A DNA stretch of 64,000 bases from Microbacterium oleivorans (GTDB lineage: Bacteria; Actinomycetota; Actinomycetes; Actinomycetales; Microbacteriaceae), in assembly GCF_001644225.1 (NCBI RefSeq), contig NZ_LSTV01000002.1, positions 365,943-429,942 of the forward strand, written 5' to 3'. Of this stretch, positions 37,091 through 46,150 are shown piece after piece. The notes beneath the pieces are model-generated. The model saw only the letters and a program-made list of their open reading frames with translations. It was not told the DNA's origin and did no database searches. Both the position numbers and the translations under genes were made by a program. Positions within the stretch are counted from its first letter, which is position 1; each line of letters starts with the position of its first letter.

Positions 37091-38070
37091 GCGGCCACCC
37101 CCTGGAGGACCTCGATGAGCAGGCCTTGGGCACGGAGGTCCGCGATGACGGCCGCGGCGACGTGGCCGGGCACCTCGAGGCGGGTGCGGCCGGCCTGGGT
37201 TCCGGCGATGCGCTCGACGACGGCGCCGAGGATCGACACGTCGGCGTCGTGATCGCGTGCGAGCCGTGCGATGACGGGCCGGTCGGCGGTGCCGCCCGCA
37301 AAGGTGATGTCGATGACCGTCGCGTCGGCGGGTACGCCGTCGGGCACGGGTCCGAGCGGGAACAGCTGCGAGGTGAGGCGGGAGCCGGGCGTGCGGATGA
37401 CGTCGACGAGGCGCCCCTGCTCGACGACGCGGCCCTGCTCGAGGAGTGCGGCCGAGTGGCAGGTGGACTTCACGACGTCCATCTCGTGCGTGATGAGGAG
37501 GACCGTGAGTCCGAGCTCCTCGTTGATGCGGCGGTACAGCTCGAGGATCGAGTCCGTCGTCTCGGGGTCGAGGGCGCTGGTCGCCTCGTCCGAGAGCAGC
37601 ACGCTCGGCCGCGAGGCGAGGGCGCGGGCGATGCCGACGCGCTGCTGCTGACCGCCCGACAGCTCGTGGATCGACGCGTCGCCGCGGTGGCCGAGGCCGA
37701 CGAGGTCGAGCATCTCCTGCGCGCGGTCGCGACGGGCGGCGCGGGAGCCGCCGTCGAGCTCGAGGGCGAGCTCGACGTTGCCGCGCACGGTGCGGCTGCT
37801 GAGCAGGTTGAACCGCTGGAAGACCATGCCGATCCGGCGGCGGGCCGCACGCAGCTCCGTCTCGCCCAGTGCCGTGAGCTCGACGTCGTCCACGGTCACG
37901 GTGCCGCGGTCGGGCCGTTCGAGGAGGTTGACGATCCGCGCGAGGGTGCTCTTGCCGGCGCCGCTCTGACCGACGATGCCGAACACCTCGCCGGTGGGGA
38001 TGGTCAACGAGACGTCGTCCACGGCGGGGACACCGCCGTAGTGCTTCGAGACCCGATCGAGCGCGATCAA
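37087..38070 (-). CDS. metN: Methionine ABC transporter ATP-binding protein MetN
   Basis: A 327-aa ATPase. Walker A GQSGAGKST, signature [15 protein letters not shown] and Walker B VLLSDEATSALDPETT are intact. The C-terminal ~90 residues form the NIL (ACT-like) domain that binds methionine and inhibits transport. I use TTG 38070 because GAGAGGA lies 6 nt upstream and the protein then starts at IALDRVSKHYGG. Frame upstream of that to 38166 is low-complexity. It is divergent from purA. Confidence 0.93.
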   Translation of the reverse strand: MIALDRVSKHYGGVPAVDDVSLTIPTGEVFGIVGQSGAGKSTLARIVNLLERPDRGTVTVDDVELTALGETELRAARRRIGMVFQRFNLLSSRTVRGNVELALELDGGSRAARRDRAQEMLDLVGLGHRGDASIHELSGGQQQRVGIARALASRPSVLLSDEATSALDPETTDSILELYRRINEELGLTVLLITHEMDVVKSTCHSAALLEQGRVVEQGRLVDVIRTPGSRLTSQLFPLGPVPDGVPADATVIDITFAGGTADRPVIARLARDHDADVSILGAVVERIAGTQAGRTRLEVPGHVAAAVIADLRAQGLLIEVLQGVAA

Positions 38071-38264
38071 CGGCCGTCCTCTCGGATGGTGGGGGTGGGG
38101 GGAACGATGGCGCGGTGTCCGCGCGCAGTCCCCTCGATGCAACCCAATCCGTGCCGACGACGACAAATCGTGTGACGCCGCGTTGCGGGGAGGATGCCGC
38201 GGCTCGGGCCGCGGACCCGGCCCGATAGGATGGGGTGTAACCGTCCGATAACGGGGGAGAGCCC
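38071..38264. promoter_or_regulatory. Divergent metN/purA control region
   Basis: 194 bp holding both promoters. Two small inverted repeats are visible: GCGCGG-TGT-CCGCGC (38110-38124) and CCGCGGC-TCGG-GCCGCGG (38197-38214). TAGGAT near 38226 could be the purA -10. I looked for an S-adenosylmethionine riboswitch core on the metN side and did not find one. Confidence 0.4.
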
Positions 38265-39551
38265 ATGCCAGGCATCGTGATCGTCGGCGTTCAATGGGGA
38301 GACGAGGGCAAGGGCAAAGCCACCGACCTCCTGGGTGAGCGCACCGACTGGGTCGTCAAGTTCAACGGCGGCAACAACGCCGGCCACACCGTGGTGATCG
38401 GCGACGAGAAGTACGCCCTGCACCTGCTGCCCAGCGGCATCCTGTCGCCGGGCGTCAACGCCGTCATCGGCAACGGCGTCGTCATCGACCTCGAGGTGCT
38501 CTTCGCCGAGCTCGGCGCCCTGCAGGCCCGCGGCGTCGACGTCTCGCGCCTGAAGGTGAGCGCCAACGCGCACATCATCACGCAGTACCACCGCACGCTC
38601 GACAAGGTCACCGAGCGCTTCCTCGGCAAGCGCATGATCGGCACGACCGGTCGCGGCATCGGCCCGACCTACGCCGACAAGATCAACCGCACCGGCATCC
38701 GGGTGCAGGACCTGTTCGACGAGAACATCCTGCGCCAGAAGGTCGAGGGCGCCCTCGACCAGAAGAACCACCTGCTGGTGAAGGTCTTCAACCGCCGCGC
38801 CATCACCGTCGACGAGGTCGTCGACGACCTGCTCTCGTACGCCGAGCGCGTGCGGCCCATGGTGTGCGACACCGGTCTGCTGCTGAGCGACGCGCTCGAT
38901 GCCGGCGACGTCGTGGTCTTCGAGGGCGGCCAGGCGACGATGCTCGACATCGACCACGGCACGTACCCGTTCGTCACCTCGTCGTCCGCGACCGCGGGCG
39001 GCGCCTCGACCGGATCGGGCGTCGGGCCGAACCGCCTCGACCGCATCGTCGGCATCGTGAAGGCGTACACGACGCGGGTCGGCTCGGGTCCGTTCCCGAC
39101 CGAGCTGTTCGACGAGGACGGCGACTTCCTGCGCTCGCGCGGGTTCGAGTTCGGCACGACGACCGGCCGGCCGCGCCGCGTCGGCTGGTACGACGCCCCG
39201 ATCACGCGCTACGCGACGCGGATCAACGGCATCACCGACCTCGTGCTCACCAAGCTCGACATCCTCACGGGCCTGAAGGAGATCCCCGTCTGCGTCGCCT
39301 ACGACGTCGACGGACAGCGTTTCGACGAGGTGCCGGTCAATCAGACCGACTTCCACCACGCGACGCCGATCCTCGAGAACTTCCCCGGCTGGAGCGAGGA
39401 CATCTCGACCGCCCGCACCTTCGAGGACCTGCCGCAGACCGCACAGGACTACGTGCTCGCCCTCGAGAAGATGAGCGGCACGCGCATCTCGGTCATCGGC
39501 GTCGGGCCCGCGCGTGACGCGGTCATCGTGCGCCACGACCTGCTCGACTGA
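38265..39551 (+). CDS. purA: Adenylosuccinate synthetase
   Basis: Couples IMP and aspartate with GTP to form adenylosuccinate, the first committed step to AMP. The 428-aa product starts [21 protein letters not shown], containing the GTP loop GDEGKGK and the catalytic Asp, followed by [10 protein letters not shown]. The later [31 protein letters not shown] and [11 protein letters not shown] segments are family signatures. GGGGGAGAG precedes the ATG. It is followed after 3 bp by the lactonase gene. Confidence 0.97.
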   Translation: MPGIVIVGVQWGDEGKGKATDLLGERTDWVVKFNGGNNAGHTVVIGDEKYALHLLPSGILSPGVNAVIGNGVVIDLEVLFAELGALQARGVDVSRLKVSANAHIITQYHRTLDKVTERFLGKRMIGTTGRGIGPTYADKINRTGIRVQDLFDENILRQKVEGALDQKNHLLVKVFNRRAITVDEVVDDLLSYAERVRPMVCDTGLLLSDALDAGDVVVFEGGQATMLDIDHGTYPFVTSSSATAGGASTGSGVGPNRLDRIVGIVKAYTTRVGSGPFPTELFDEDGDFLRSRGFEFGTTTGRPRRVGWYDAPITRYATRINGITDLVLTKLDILTGLKEIPVCVAYDVDGQRFDEVPVNQTDFHHATPILENFPGWSEDISTARTFEDLPQTAQDYVLALEKMSGTRISVIGVGPARDAVIVRHDLLD

Positions 39552-39554
39552 CCC

Positions 39555-40667
39555 GTGCGGTTCCTGCTCGGCGGGTACTCCGCCGACATGGGCGGGTCGG
39601 CGACGGGCATCGGACTGCTGGATGCCGGGAGCGCCGCATCCCCGTTGGCGAGCGGCCCCCTCGGCTTCGGCGGCGACGTCGTCGCGGCCGAGTCGTCGTC
39701 GTGGATCGCGCGGCACCCGTCCCTCGACGTCGTCTACGCGACGCTCGAGGGCCGCGGCACCGTTCGCGCCTACCGTCAGACGGGGGAGCGCTCGTTCGCT
39801 CCGCTCGGACCCGAGGTGGCCGTGGGCGAGAACCCCTGCCACGTGCTCGCGATCGAGGACGCGCTGATCGTCTCCTGCTACGGCGACGGCGCGGTGGTGC
39901 GCGTCGCGCTCGCGGCCGACGGGCGACCCGGGGCCGCCCGCGCGTGGACGGCCGTCGCCGAGGGCGGACCGGCATCCGATCTCACCGCGGCGGCCCGCGC
40001 GCTGCGTGCCGCCGCCGGCGCGGAGTACGCCCACCTCATCCCGCACGCCGACGACGAGACGGATGCGGCCACCCCGAGCACCGGTCGGCCGTCGCACGCG
40101 CACCAGGCGGCCGTGCTGCCCGGCGGGCTTATCGCGACGACGGACCTCGGCCTCGATCTCGTGCGCTTCTGGCGCGGCGGTCGTGAGGTGCAGCGCCTCG
40201 CCCTGCCGACCGGCACCGGCCCGCGCCACCTGCGGGCGCACCCGAGCGGCCATCTGTACGTCGTGACGGAGTACTCGGGCGAGGTGTTCGCGCTCGCGGC
40301 GGATGCCGCCGGCGAATGGCGCCTGGTGGGCGGGGCGCAGCTCGGCGCGTTCCCCGGCGACAAGGGAGCGGAACTCGCGATGTCCGCCGACGGCGTCTTC
40401 CTCTATGCGGGGCTGCGCGGCAGCGACACGATCGCGACCGTCAAGGTGCGCGGCGGCGGCGAGACCCTGCAGCCGGTCGCGCTCGCCGAGGCGGGCACGG
40501 TGTGGCCGCGTCACCACGTCGTCGCGCGCGACACGCTGCTCGTCGCGGGTGAGCGGGCCGACGAGGTCGTCTCGCTCGCGATCGAGGAGCGCACGGGCGT
40601 CCCCGGTCGCGTCCGGCACCGGACAATAGCACCGTCGCCGACGGCGCTCCTAGCCTTCTCGTCCTGA
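39555..40667 (+). CDS. Lactonase-family beta-propeller protein (6-phosphogluconolactonase-like)
   Basis: A 370-aa protein with repeated WD-like blades characteristic of the YbhE/Pgl lactonase family. It starts MRFLLGGYSADMGGSATGIGLLD and has the late family motif HPSGHLYVVTEYSGEVFAL followed by FLYAGLRGSDTIATVKV. Family members hydrolyse 6-phosphogluconolactone or other sugar lactones. No signal peptide, so it is cytoplasmic. The GTG start lies 3 bp after the purA stop, suggesting cotranscription. Confidence 0.85.
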   Translation: MRFLLGGYSADMGGSATGIGLLDAGSAASPLASGPLGFGGDVVAAESSSWIARHPSLDVVYATLEGRGTVRAYRQTGERSFAPLGPEVAVGENPCHVLAIEDALIVSCYGDGAVVRVALAADGRPGAARAWTAVAEGGPASDLTAAARALRAAAGAEYAHLIPHADDETDAATPSTGRPSHAHQAAVLPGGLIATTDLGLDLVRFWRGGREVQRLALPTGTGPRHLRAHPSGHLYVVTEYSGEVFALAADAAGEWRLVGGAQLGAFPGDKGAELAMSADGVFLYAGLRGSDTIATVKVRGGGETLQPVALAEAGTVWPRHHVVARDTLLVAGERADEVVSLAIEERTGVPGRVRHRTIAPSPTALLAFSS

Positions 40668-40704
40668 CCTCCGTGCCCGGTAACGTGTCGGGGCGGAGGG
40701 GAAC

Positions 40705-41505
40705 ATGAGCGCGGGCGGGCAGACGGGCGCGAGCCGGACGGCGATCGCGCGACTGGGCGGTTTCACCGCCTTCGTCTGGATCGCGGGCCTGGTCGTGGCG
40801 GGCATCGTCGCCCTCGTCTACGCGGACGAGGGCGGCTTCGACATGGGTCCGGTCGGCGTCGACGAGGACTACGCGCGCGAGCCGTGGACGAGCCCGGACC
40901 CGATCGTCGCGGACGACCGCGGCGGCGGGGTGTACGAGGGTTCCGACGGCGCGGTCATCCGTCTCAGCGGTCTCGACGTCGACGCCCCCGTCGTCCTGAC
41001 GCCCGAGGACTCGACCTACCTCGGCGGTGTCCGGGTCACAGGCCCCGGCGGCCGGATCGTGACCCAGGGCGAATACGGCGAGCCGCCGCGCTTCTTCTCC
41101 CTCGCCGACGGCCGCGTCGTCGTGCTCGTCGAGCAGCCCGACGTCGAGCTGTGGGTCGACGGATTCCGCGACGAGACGTGGCGCGCGCGGGTGACCACGG
41201 GCGGGCTCGGGTGGACGAACGACGTCGCCTCCGGGTTCGAGTCCGCCGTCTTCACCCACGCCGGCGAGGCGTCGACCGCGCGGTTGAGCGCGCGCGGCGA
41301 GGGGAGCATCGCGATCCAGATCGTGACGCCCCACGGCAGCGAGAGGACCTTCGACGGCGAGGCGCCCCTCGACCAATCGATCGCGTGGCCCGACGCGCCG
41401 CTCGTCGTCTTCTCGGTCGAGTCCTGGGACGACGTGGGCTGGAAGCTGGAGTTCCCACCGACGCCGTCACCGTCACCGTCACCGTCGCCCGGGGCGACGC
41501 CGTGA
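40705..41505 (+). CDS. Membrane-anchored protein of unknown function (operon gene 1)
   Basis: A 266-aa protein with one N-terminal membrane helix (about residues 16-38) and a ~200-aa mainly beta, probably extracytoplasmic domain with many Asp/Val and Gly/Val strands. It ends in a (Ser-Pro)4 tail encoded by repeated TCACCG hexamers. GGAGGGG precedes the ATG. Its stop overlaps the next gene by 4 bp. The general plan (anchor, then YxxEPWxxPD, then beta strands) recurs in the next protein. I recognise no family. Confidence 0.75.
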   Translation: MSAGGQTGASRTAIARLGGFTAFVWIAGLVVAGIVALVYADEGGFDMGPVGVDEDYAREPWTSPDPIVADDRGGGVYEGSDGAVIRLSGLDVDAPVVLTPEDSTYLGGVRVTGPGGRIVTQGEYGEPPRFFSLADGRVVVLVEQPDVELWVDGFRDETWRARVTTGGLGWTNDVASGFESAVFTHAGEASTARLSARGEGSIAIQIVTPHGSERTFDGEAPLDQSIAWPDAPLVVFSVESWDDVGWKLEFPPTPSPSPSPSPGATP

Positions 41506-42260
41506 GTACCGCGGATGCCCGGATCCGGCGCTTCTCGACCGTCACCTGGCTGGCGGGGTCGGCCGTCGCGGTCGTGCTCGCCTTCGTCCTCGTGCCCTTC
41601 GTCGGGGTCAACCCGCGGACGGGGGACCTCGTCCTCACCGACCCGAACCGCTACGAGTACGAACCGTGGGACGACCCCGACGCACAGGAGGTGCAGCTCG
41701 ACGGCGATGAGCTGAGCGGCACGGCCGCGAGCGGCTTCGTGGAGCTGCCGCCGGGCGACGACGTCTGGGTCGTCGGGCCGCTCACGAGCGGCACGGACGA
41801 CTACCTGAACGTCTACCAGCAGGTCGACGCCGCCGTGGGTCTCGACGACGAACGCCCCGACTACATCGGCCTGGTGAGCGAGAGCCGGAAGATCGCCGTC
41901 GTGTCGGCCGCGACGGGCGGCCGGCTCTGGTTCGCGCCGCGCCTCACCGACTGGACCGCGAGCGTGAGTCGAGAGACGCCGACACCCATCGAGGGCGGGT
42001 CCGCGACGGGCGACGGTCCGGCGTTGCTGTCGTACGACGGCGACGCGCTGAGTGCCCGCTTCGCCTTCGAGGGGGACGGCTTCTTCACCGTGGATGCCGC
42101 CTTCCCGGGCGAGATCATCGACCTCGTGAAGGGCGTCGACGACGTCGACACCCGCGCATCCTGGCCCGCGCAGGGGCGCGTGATCCTGCGGGTCGACACC
42201 GACGAGGGCGCCGGGCGATGGACGATCACGCTGGACGAACCGGCATCCGACACACCATGA
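41502..42260 (+). CDS. Membrane-anchored protein of unknown function (operon gene 2)
   Basis: A 252-aa protein with an N-terminal membrane helix (about residues 14-37), then YEYEPWDDPD and a beta-rich domain ending near WTITLDEPA. The anchor-EPW-PD-beta plan resembles the preceding protein, so the two may be diverged paralogues. GTG 41502 overlaps the previous stop. It lies 22 bp before the AAA+ ATPase gene, which it may accompany functionally. No known domain was recognised. Confidence 0.75.
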   Translation: MSTADARIRRFSTVTWLAGSAVAVVLAFVLVPFVGVNPRTGDLVLTDPNRYEYEPWDDPDAQEVQLDGDELSGTAASGFVELPPGDDVWVVGPLTSGTDDYLNVYQQVDAAVGLDDERPDYIGLVSESRKIAVVSAATGGRLWFAPRLTDWTASVSRETPTPIEGGSATGDGPALLSYDGDALSARFAFEGDGFFTVDAAFPGEIIDLVKGVDDVDTRASWPAQGRVILRVDTDEGAGRWTITLDEPASDTP

Positions 42261-42282
42261 CCACCGAACGAAAGGGACGGAC

Positions 42283-43902
42283 GTGACCTTCGACGCCACG
42301 CTGGACGCCGCCTTCAAGGCGCGATTGCCGCTGCTGTACCTCGAGACCGGCGAAGAGGTCCGCGCGATCGCCGCGATCACCGACGCCGCCCACGCGCAGC
42401 GCAACCGCCGCGCGGTGTGGACGTGGACTTCGGCGCTCGGGCTCATCGGCCCCGACGGCAAAAGCGTCTCGAACACGACGAACCCCGCCCGCGCGCTGCA
42501 GCACGCCGCCGGCGTGACCGACCCGAGCGTGTTCATCTTCTGCGACCTGCACGCCTACTTCGGCGGCGAGCACCGGCAGGGCGATCCGGCGATCGTGCGT
42601 ACGGTGCGCGAGACTGCCCTCGAGTTCCGCCACGGTGACGTCTCGCGCACGCTCGTCATCACGGCGCCCGTGCGGGTGATTCCGCCCGAGCTCGACGAGC
42701 TCACGCACCTGTTCGACTTCCCCCTGCCGACGGCCGACGAGATCCGCGACCTGCTCGACACGATGATCGACAACAACGCCCGCGAGATCCGCGTCGCCGC
42801 CGATGACGCGGCCCGCGAGGCTCTCGTCCAGGCGGCGCTCGGACTCACGATGGCCGAAGCCGAGAACGCCTTCGCGCGCGCGATGGTCAACGACGGACGC
42901 CTCAGCGCAGACGACATCGGGGTCGTTCTCGACGAGAAGCGCCAGGTGGTGCGCAAGTCCGGGGTGCTGGAGTTCGTCACCGGGAACATCGACCTCGACG
43001 ACGTCGGCGGTCTGAACAACCTCAAGCGCTGGCTCGAGCGCCGCAACGGATCATGGTTGCCGAGCGCCCACGAGTACGGCCTGCCCGCCCCCAAGGGCGT
43101 GCTCATCACGGGTGTGCCGGGCTGCGGCAAGTCGCTGACGGCGAAGGCGACGGCGGCCTCGTGGGGGCTGCCGCTGCTGCGCCTCGACATCGGACGCATC
43201 TTCTCGGGTCTCGTCGGCTCGAGCGAGCAGAACCTCCGCACCGCGATCGCGACCGCCGAAGCGGTGGCCCCCTGCATCCTGTGGGTCGACGAGATCGAAA
43301 AGGGGTTCTCGAACACGACGGGGCAGGGCGACTCGGGGACGACGGCCCGCGTGTTCGGGACCTTCCTGACGTGGATGCAGGAGAAGCGGCATCCGGTCTT
43401 CGTCGTCGCGACGGCCAACAACATCGACGCCCTGCCGCCGGAGTTCATGCGCAAGGGCCGGTTCGACGAGATCTTCTTCGTCGACCTGCCCACGGCCGTC
43501 GAGCGCGAGGCGATCTGGTCGCTGCAGCTCGCCGCCCACGCGACGCCCGCGAACGGCCTGCGCGCGGTCGCCGAGGACCGGGGTGCCGTCTCGTCGCTCG
43601 TCGCGGCGAGCGAGAACCACTCGGGCGCCGAGATCGAGCAGGCCGTCGTCGCCGCCCTGTACGAGGGGTTCGGTGGCCGCCAGGCGATCACGGCGGACGT
43701 CGTGAACCGGGTCGTCGAGACGATGATCCCCCTCGCGGTGACTCAGGCCGAAGAGGTCCAGCGCATCCGCGCCTGGGCCGCGCAGCGCGCCGTCCGCGCG
43801 ACCGGGGCCGAAGACCTCGATGCGCACGACACCCCCGCGGGCGGGGACGATGCCGACGGCATCCTGTCGTCGCGTCGCGGCGGCCGGACCGTGGACTACT
43901 GA
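42283..43902 (+). CDS. AAA+ ATPase, Ycf46-like
   Basis: A 539-aa cytoplasmic ATPase. Residues 1 to about 230 form a degenerate first ATPase-like domain ([26 protein letters not shown]). The second domain is a classical AAA module: Walker A GVPGCGKS at 277-284, Walker [11 protein letters not shown] with Asp336/Glu337, sensor 1 ATANN at 376-380 and arginine-finger region RKGRFDE at 390-396. The two-part layout, with GVLEFV then a DDVGGL segment, matches cyanobacterial/plastid Ycf46. Its GTG start follows an AAAGGGA site. It is followed 11 bp later by the DUF2997 gene. Confidence 0.9.
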   Translation: MTFDATLDAAFKARLPLLYLETGEEVRAIAAITDAAHAQRNRRAVWTWTSALGLIGPDGKSVSNTTNPARALQHAAGVTDPSVFIFCDLHAYFGGEHRQGDPAIVRTVRETALEFRHGDVSRTLVITAPVRVIPPELDELTHLFDFPLPTADEIRDLLDTMIDNNAREIRVAADDAAREALVQAALGLTMAEAENAFARAMVNDGRLSADDIGVVLDEKRQVVRKSGVLEFVTGNIDLDDVGGLNNLKRWLERRNGSWLPSAHEYGLPAPKGVLITGVPGCGKSLTAKATAASWGLPLLRLDIGRIFSGLVGSSEQNLRTAIATAEAVAPCILWVDEIEKGFSNTTGQGDSGTTARVFGTFLTWMQEKRHPVFVVATANNIDALPPEFMRKGRFDEIFFVDLPTAVEREAIWSLQLAAHATPANGLRAVAEDRGAVSSLVAASENHSGAEIEQAVVAALYEGFGGRQAITADVVNRVVETMIPLAVTQAEEVQRIRAWAAQRAVRATGAEDLDAHDTPAGGDDADGILSSRRGGRTVDY

Positions 43903-43913
43903 GGAGGACCGGG

Positions 43914-44120
43914 ATGAAGAAGCTCGTCGTGCAGCTGCGGGCCGACGGATCGGTCGCGGCCGAGACGTTCGGCATGACCGGGCCCGAGTGCCTCGACTAC
44001 ATCGAGCAGCTCGAAGCGCTGCTCGACGCCGAGACGGCCTCGTCGCAGTTCACCGAGGACTACACGCGGGTCGCCGCCACGGCCGAGGACGAGCTGCGGC
44101 AGGAGGACCGGGGCCGATGA
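43914..44120 (+). CDS. DUF2997 small protein
   Basis: A 68-aa protein starting MKKLVVQLRADGSVAAETFGMTGPECLDYIEQLEALL. The beta-hairpin with the I/V-x-G-x-V-x-x-E pattern, then G-x-x-C and an EQLE helix, is the DUF2997 signature. That family is usually encoded beside DUF1257 and Ycf46-like genes. Function unknown. Cys26 is the only cysteine and is conserved in the family as I recall it. GAGGAGG precedes the ATG, and the stop overlaps the radical-SAM gene by 4 bp. Confidence 0.85.
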   Translation: MKKLVVQLRADGSVAAETFGMTGPECLDYIEQLEALLDAETASSQFTEDYTRVAATAEDELRQEDRGR

Positions 44121-44854
44121 CCCTCGTCGAATCCCGCGGCGTCGGCGGGCGGGCGAGCCTGCTCGGCACGACGCCGCCCCCGCCTGGGGAGCCGGAGCTG
44201 CGCTGGTCGAGGTTCGTGCCCGCGACGGCGGCGGAGGGTCCGGGTGTGCGGGCGGCGGTCTGGGTGCAGGGCTGCGCCGTGCGCTGCCCCGGGTGCTTCA
44301 ACCCGCACCTCTGGGCGACACGCGGCGCCCGCTTGGGCGATCCGGCCGAACGGGCCGCGGAATGGGTGGATGCCGCCGTCGCGGCCGGCGCGGAGGGGAT
44401 CACGCTCCTCGGCGGCGAGCCTTTCGACCAGGCCGACGCGCTCGCCGTCGTCGCCGAGGCGTTCCGCGACGCCGGCCTCGGCGTCATGGCATTCTCGGGC
44501 TACACGTTCGAGCGGCTGCAGGAGTGGAGCCGGGACCGCCCGGACATCGCGCGCCTGCTCGCGGCGACCGACCTGCTGTGCGACGGGCCCTACCTCGCCG
44601 ACCTCCCCGACACGCGGCGGCCGTGGATCGGGTCGCGCAACCAGGCGATCCGCGCCCTCACCCCGCGCTACGCGGCCGAGGTCGAGCGGATCGCGCGCGA
44701 CGGCGGCGGTGACGCCCTCGAAGTGCGCATCGCCGCCGACGGCACCGTCGCCGTGAACGGGTGGGCGACGGATGCGGCGCTCGCCGCCCTGCTGGACGAT
44801 CTGGGTGTGCGCGGCGACCGCGCGGCATCCCTCAGGAAGGAACCCTCCCGATGA
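44117..44854 (+). CDS. Radical-SAM activase-like protein (NrdG/PflA-type)
   Basis: A 245-aa protein with the radical SAM cluster motif CAVRCPGC (Cys53, Cys57, Cys60; CX3CX2C) and the SAM-binding GGEPFDQ at 99-105. Size and arrangement match the 4Fe-4S single-cluster activases such as NrdG, which generate a glycyl radical in a partner. No glycyl-radical enzyme lies in the window, so its substrate is open; the co-operonic DUF2997 and DUF1257 proteins are the obvious candidates. It overlaps both neighbours by 4 bp. Confidence 0.88.
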   Translation: MTLVESRGVGGRASLLGTTPPPPGEPELRWSRFVPATAAEGPGVRAAVWVQGCAVRCPGCFNPHLWATRGARLGDPAERAAEWVDAAVAAGAEGITLLGGEPFDQADALAVVAEAFRDAGLGVMAFSGYTFERLQEWSRDRPDIARLLAATDLLCDGPYLADLPDTRRPWIGSRNQAIRALTPRYAAEVERIARDGGGDALEVRIAADGTVAVNGWATDAALAALLDDLGVRGDRAASLRKEPSR

Positions 44855-45357
44855 GCATCTCGTTGATCCTCGTCCCCGCCGCCCTCGCCGCCGCGGCCGC
44901 CCTCGGCGGCACCGGTGTGCTCGGGGCGGTCGCGCAGAACCGGGACGCGACGACCGAGCCGGGGGCGCCGCCCGCGGCCGTGCCGATCGCGGTGCAGACG
45001 CGGATGAAGGATGCGAACCTGCTCGCGGCGGCCCTCGCCGACCTCGGCGCCACCGACGCGTCGCTGGTCGACGGCGAGCTGACCGCGACGATCGACGGGC
45101 TCGAGCTCGTGATGTCCCGCACCGAGGGCGACGTCTGGGGCGCGCACCTGTCGCGCCTCGACGGGCACGAGGTGACCGAGGCGGACGCGGCCGAGCTCAT
45201 GACGCGACTGGATGCCGCCTACGCGCGGCACGTGCAGCAGGCGGTCGCCGAGCGCATCCGCGCCCGCGCCGATCAGGCCGGGTTCGAGCTCGTCTCCGAG
45301 ACCCGCGACCAGGACGACACCGTCACGATGGTGCTGAACGTGCGGGAGCACGCGTGA
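44851..45357 (+). CDS. Membrane-anchored DUF1257 (Ycf35-like) protein
   Basis: A 168-aa protein. An N-terminal hydrophobic segment (about residues 4-28) is followed by a domain resembling DUF1257/Ycf35: VQTRMKDANLLAAALADLG, then short strands, then LDAAYARHVQQAVAERIRARADQAGFELVSE and a final strand TVTMVLNV. Cyanobacterial Ycf35 proteins lack the anchor, so this copy seems adapted to the membrane. The ATG overlaps the radical-SAM stop and the stop overlaps the next GTG. Confidence 0.75.
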   Translation: MSISLILVPAALAAAAALGGTGVLGAVAQNRDATTEPGAPPAAVPIAVQTRMKDANLLAAALADLGATDASLVDGELTATIDGLELVMSRTEGDVWGAHLSRLDGHEVTEADAAELMTRLDAAYARHVQQAVAERIRARADQAGFELVSETRDQDDTVTMVLNVREHA

Positions 45358-46097
45358 GCAGTTCGACGCGCGAAGCGGTGCCCGGCTGGGGCTGGATGCT
45401 GGGTGTCAGCGCGTGGCTTCTGCCGGTGTTCTTCGGCCCCGGCTTCGCGTGGATCGGCTTCCTCATCGTCGGCGCCGTCTCGCAGCGGGGGGCCGCGTAC
45501 GTCGCCGCCCTCGTGAGCGGCGTCCTCGGATTCACGATCGGTGTCGAGGTCTGGGGCGGCTTCACCGACATCGTCGCCGCGATCGTCCATCTCGCCGGCA
45601 TCGTGGTCGCGCTCGCCCTCAACCCGGCGTGGCTGCGGACCCTGTGGGAGCGTCGCGTCGCGGGGAAGGACAAGAACCGACCCGCCGTGTGGCGGCGCGC
45701 GGCGGAGCCCGTCGCGGCGGCATCCGCTCGTCCGACGCGGAGCAGTCGCCGGGGCTCGAAGCGGGCGTCGAAGCCTGCGCCCGAGCGCGAGACGACCCGC
45801 ACCGCGGAGGCCGTGGGGGCGACGTCGGCGGATCTGCTGCAGCCGCGGGAGGCGGTCGAGCCGGTGGACGTGCAGACCGCGTCCGCGGACGAGCTCGCCG
45901 AGCTGCCCGGGATGAACCGGAGCAAGGCGCGCCGGGCCGTGCGGGCGCGGACGAAGGAGGGCGGGTTCGTGTCGCTCGAGCAGTTCGGCGAGACGGCGGG
46001 GCTGCAGCCGCACGAGATCGTCCGGCTGCGAGCGGCGGCGACGTGCTCGCCGAGGCCGCGGGGAGAGCGGCGCTTCGGTCGACGCGTCGACCTCTGA
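45354..46097 (+). CDS. Membrane protein with C-terminal helix-hairpin-helix domain
   Basis: A 247-aa protein. Two or three membrane helices lie in the first ~100 residues. A basic Ser/Arg/Lys/Pro linker (about 125-165) is followed by a helix-hairpin-helix unit (VDVQTASADELAELPGMNRSKARRAV and the following FVSLEQF), about 180-225. That fold is of the ComEA/T2SK type, which binds DNA or protein. A basic tail ends the protein. It is the last gene of the AAA+/radical-SAM operon, overlapping DUF1257 by 4 bp. Confidence 0.8.
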   Translation: MSSSTREAVPGWGWMLGVSAWLLPVFFGPGFAWIGFLIVGAVSQRGAAYVAALVSGVLGFTIGVEVWGGFTDIVAAIVHLAGIVVALALNPAWLRTLWERRVAGKDKNRPAVWRRAAEPVAAASARPTRSSRRGSKRASKPAPERETTRTAEAVGATSADLLQPREAVEPVDVQTASADELAELPGMNRSKARRAVRARTKEGGFVSLEQFGETAGLQPHEIVRLRAAATCSPRPRGERRFGRRVDL

Positions 46098-46150
46098 CAC
46101 GTTCCCGGTAAACGTTGCATTCCGCCGGGCAAGGGCGGGAGGATCGGGGA

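Noticed and set aside
38071..38264. S-adenosylmethionine riboswitch upstream of metN
   Set aside because: The leader shows two small GC hairpins but none of the conserved SAM aptamer core that I could recognise.
46107..46120. TAAACGTTGCA before the fucosidase gene as a LacI operator
   Set aside because: Only the central AACGTT is symmetric and no LacI gene adjoins. Too weak to list.
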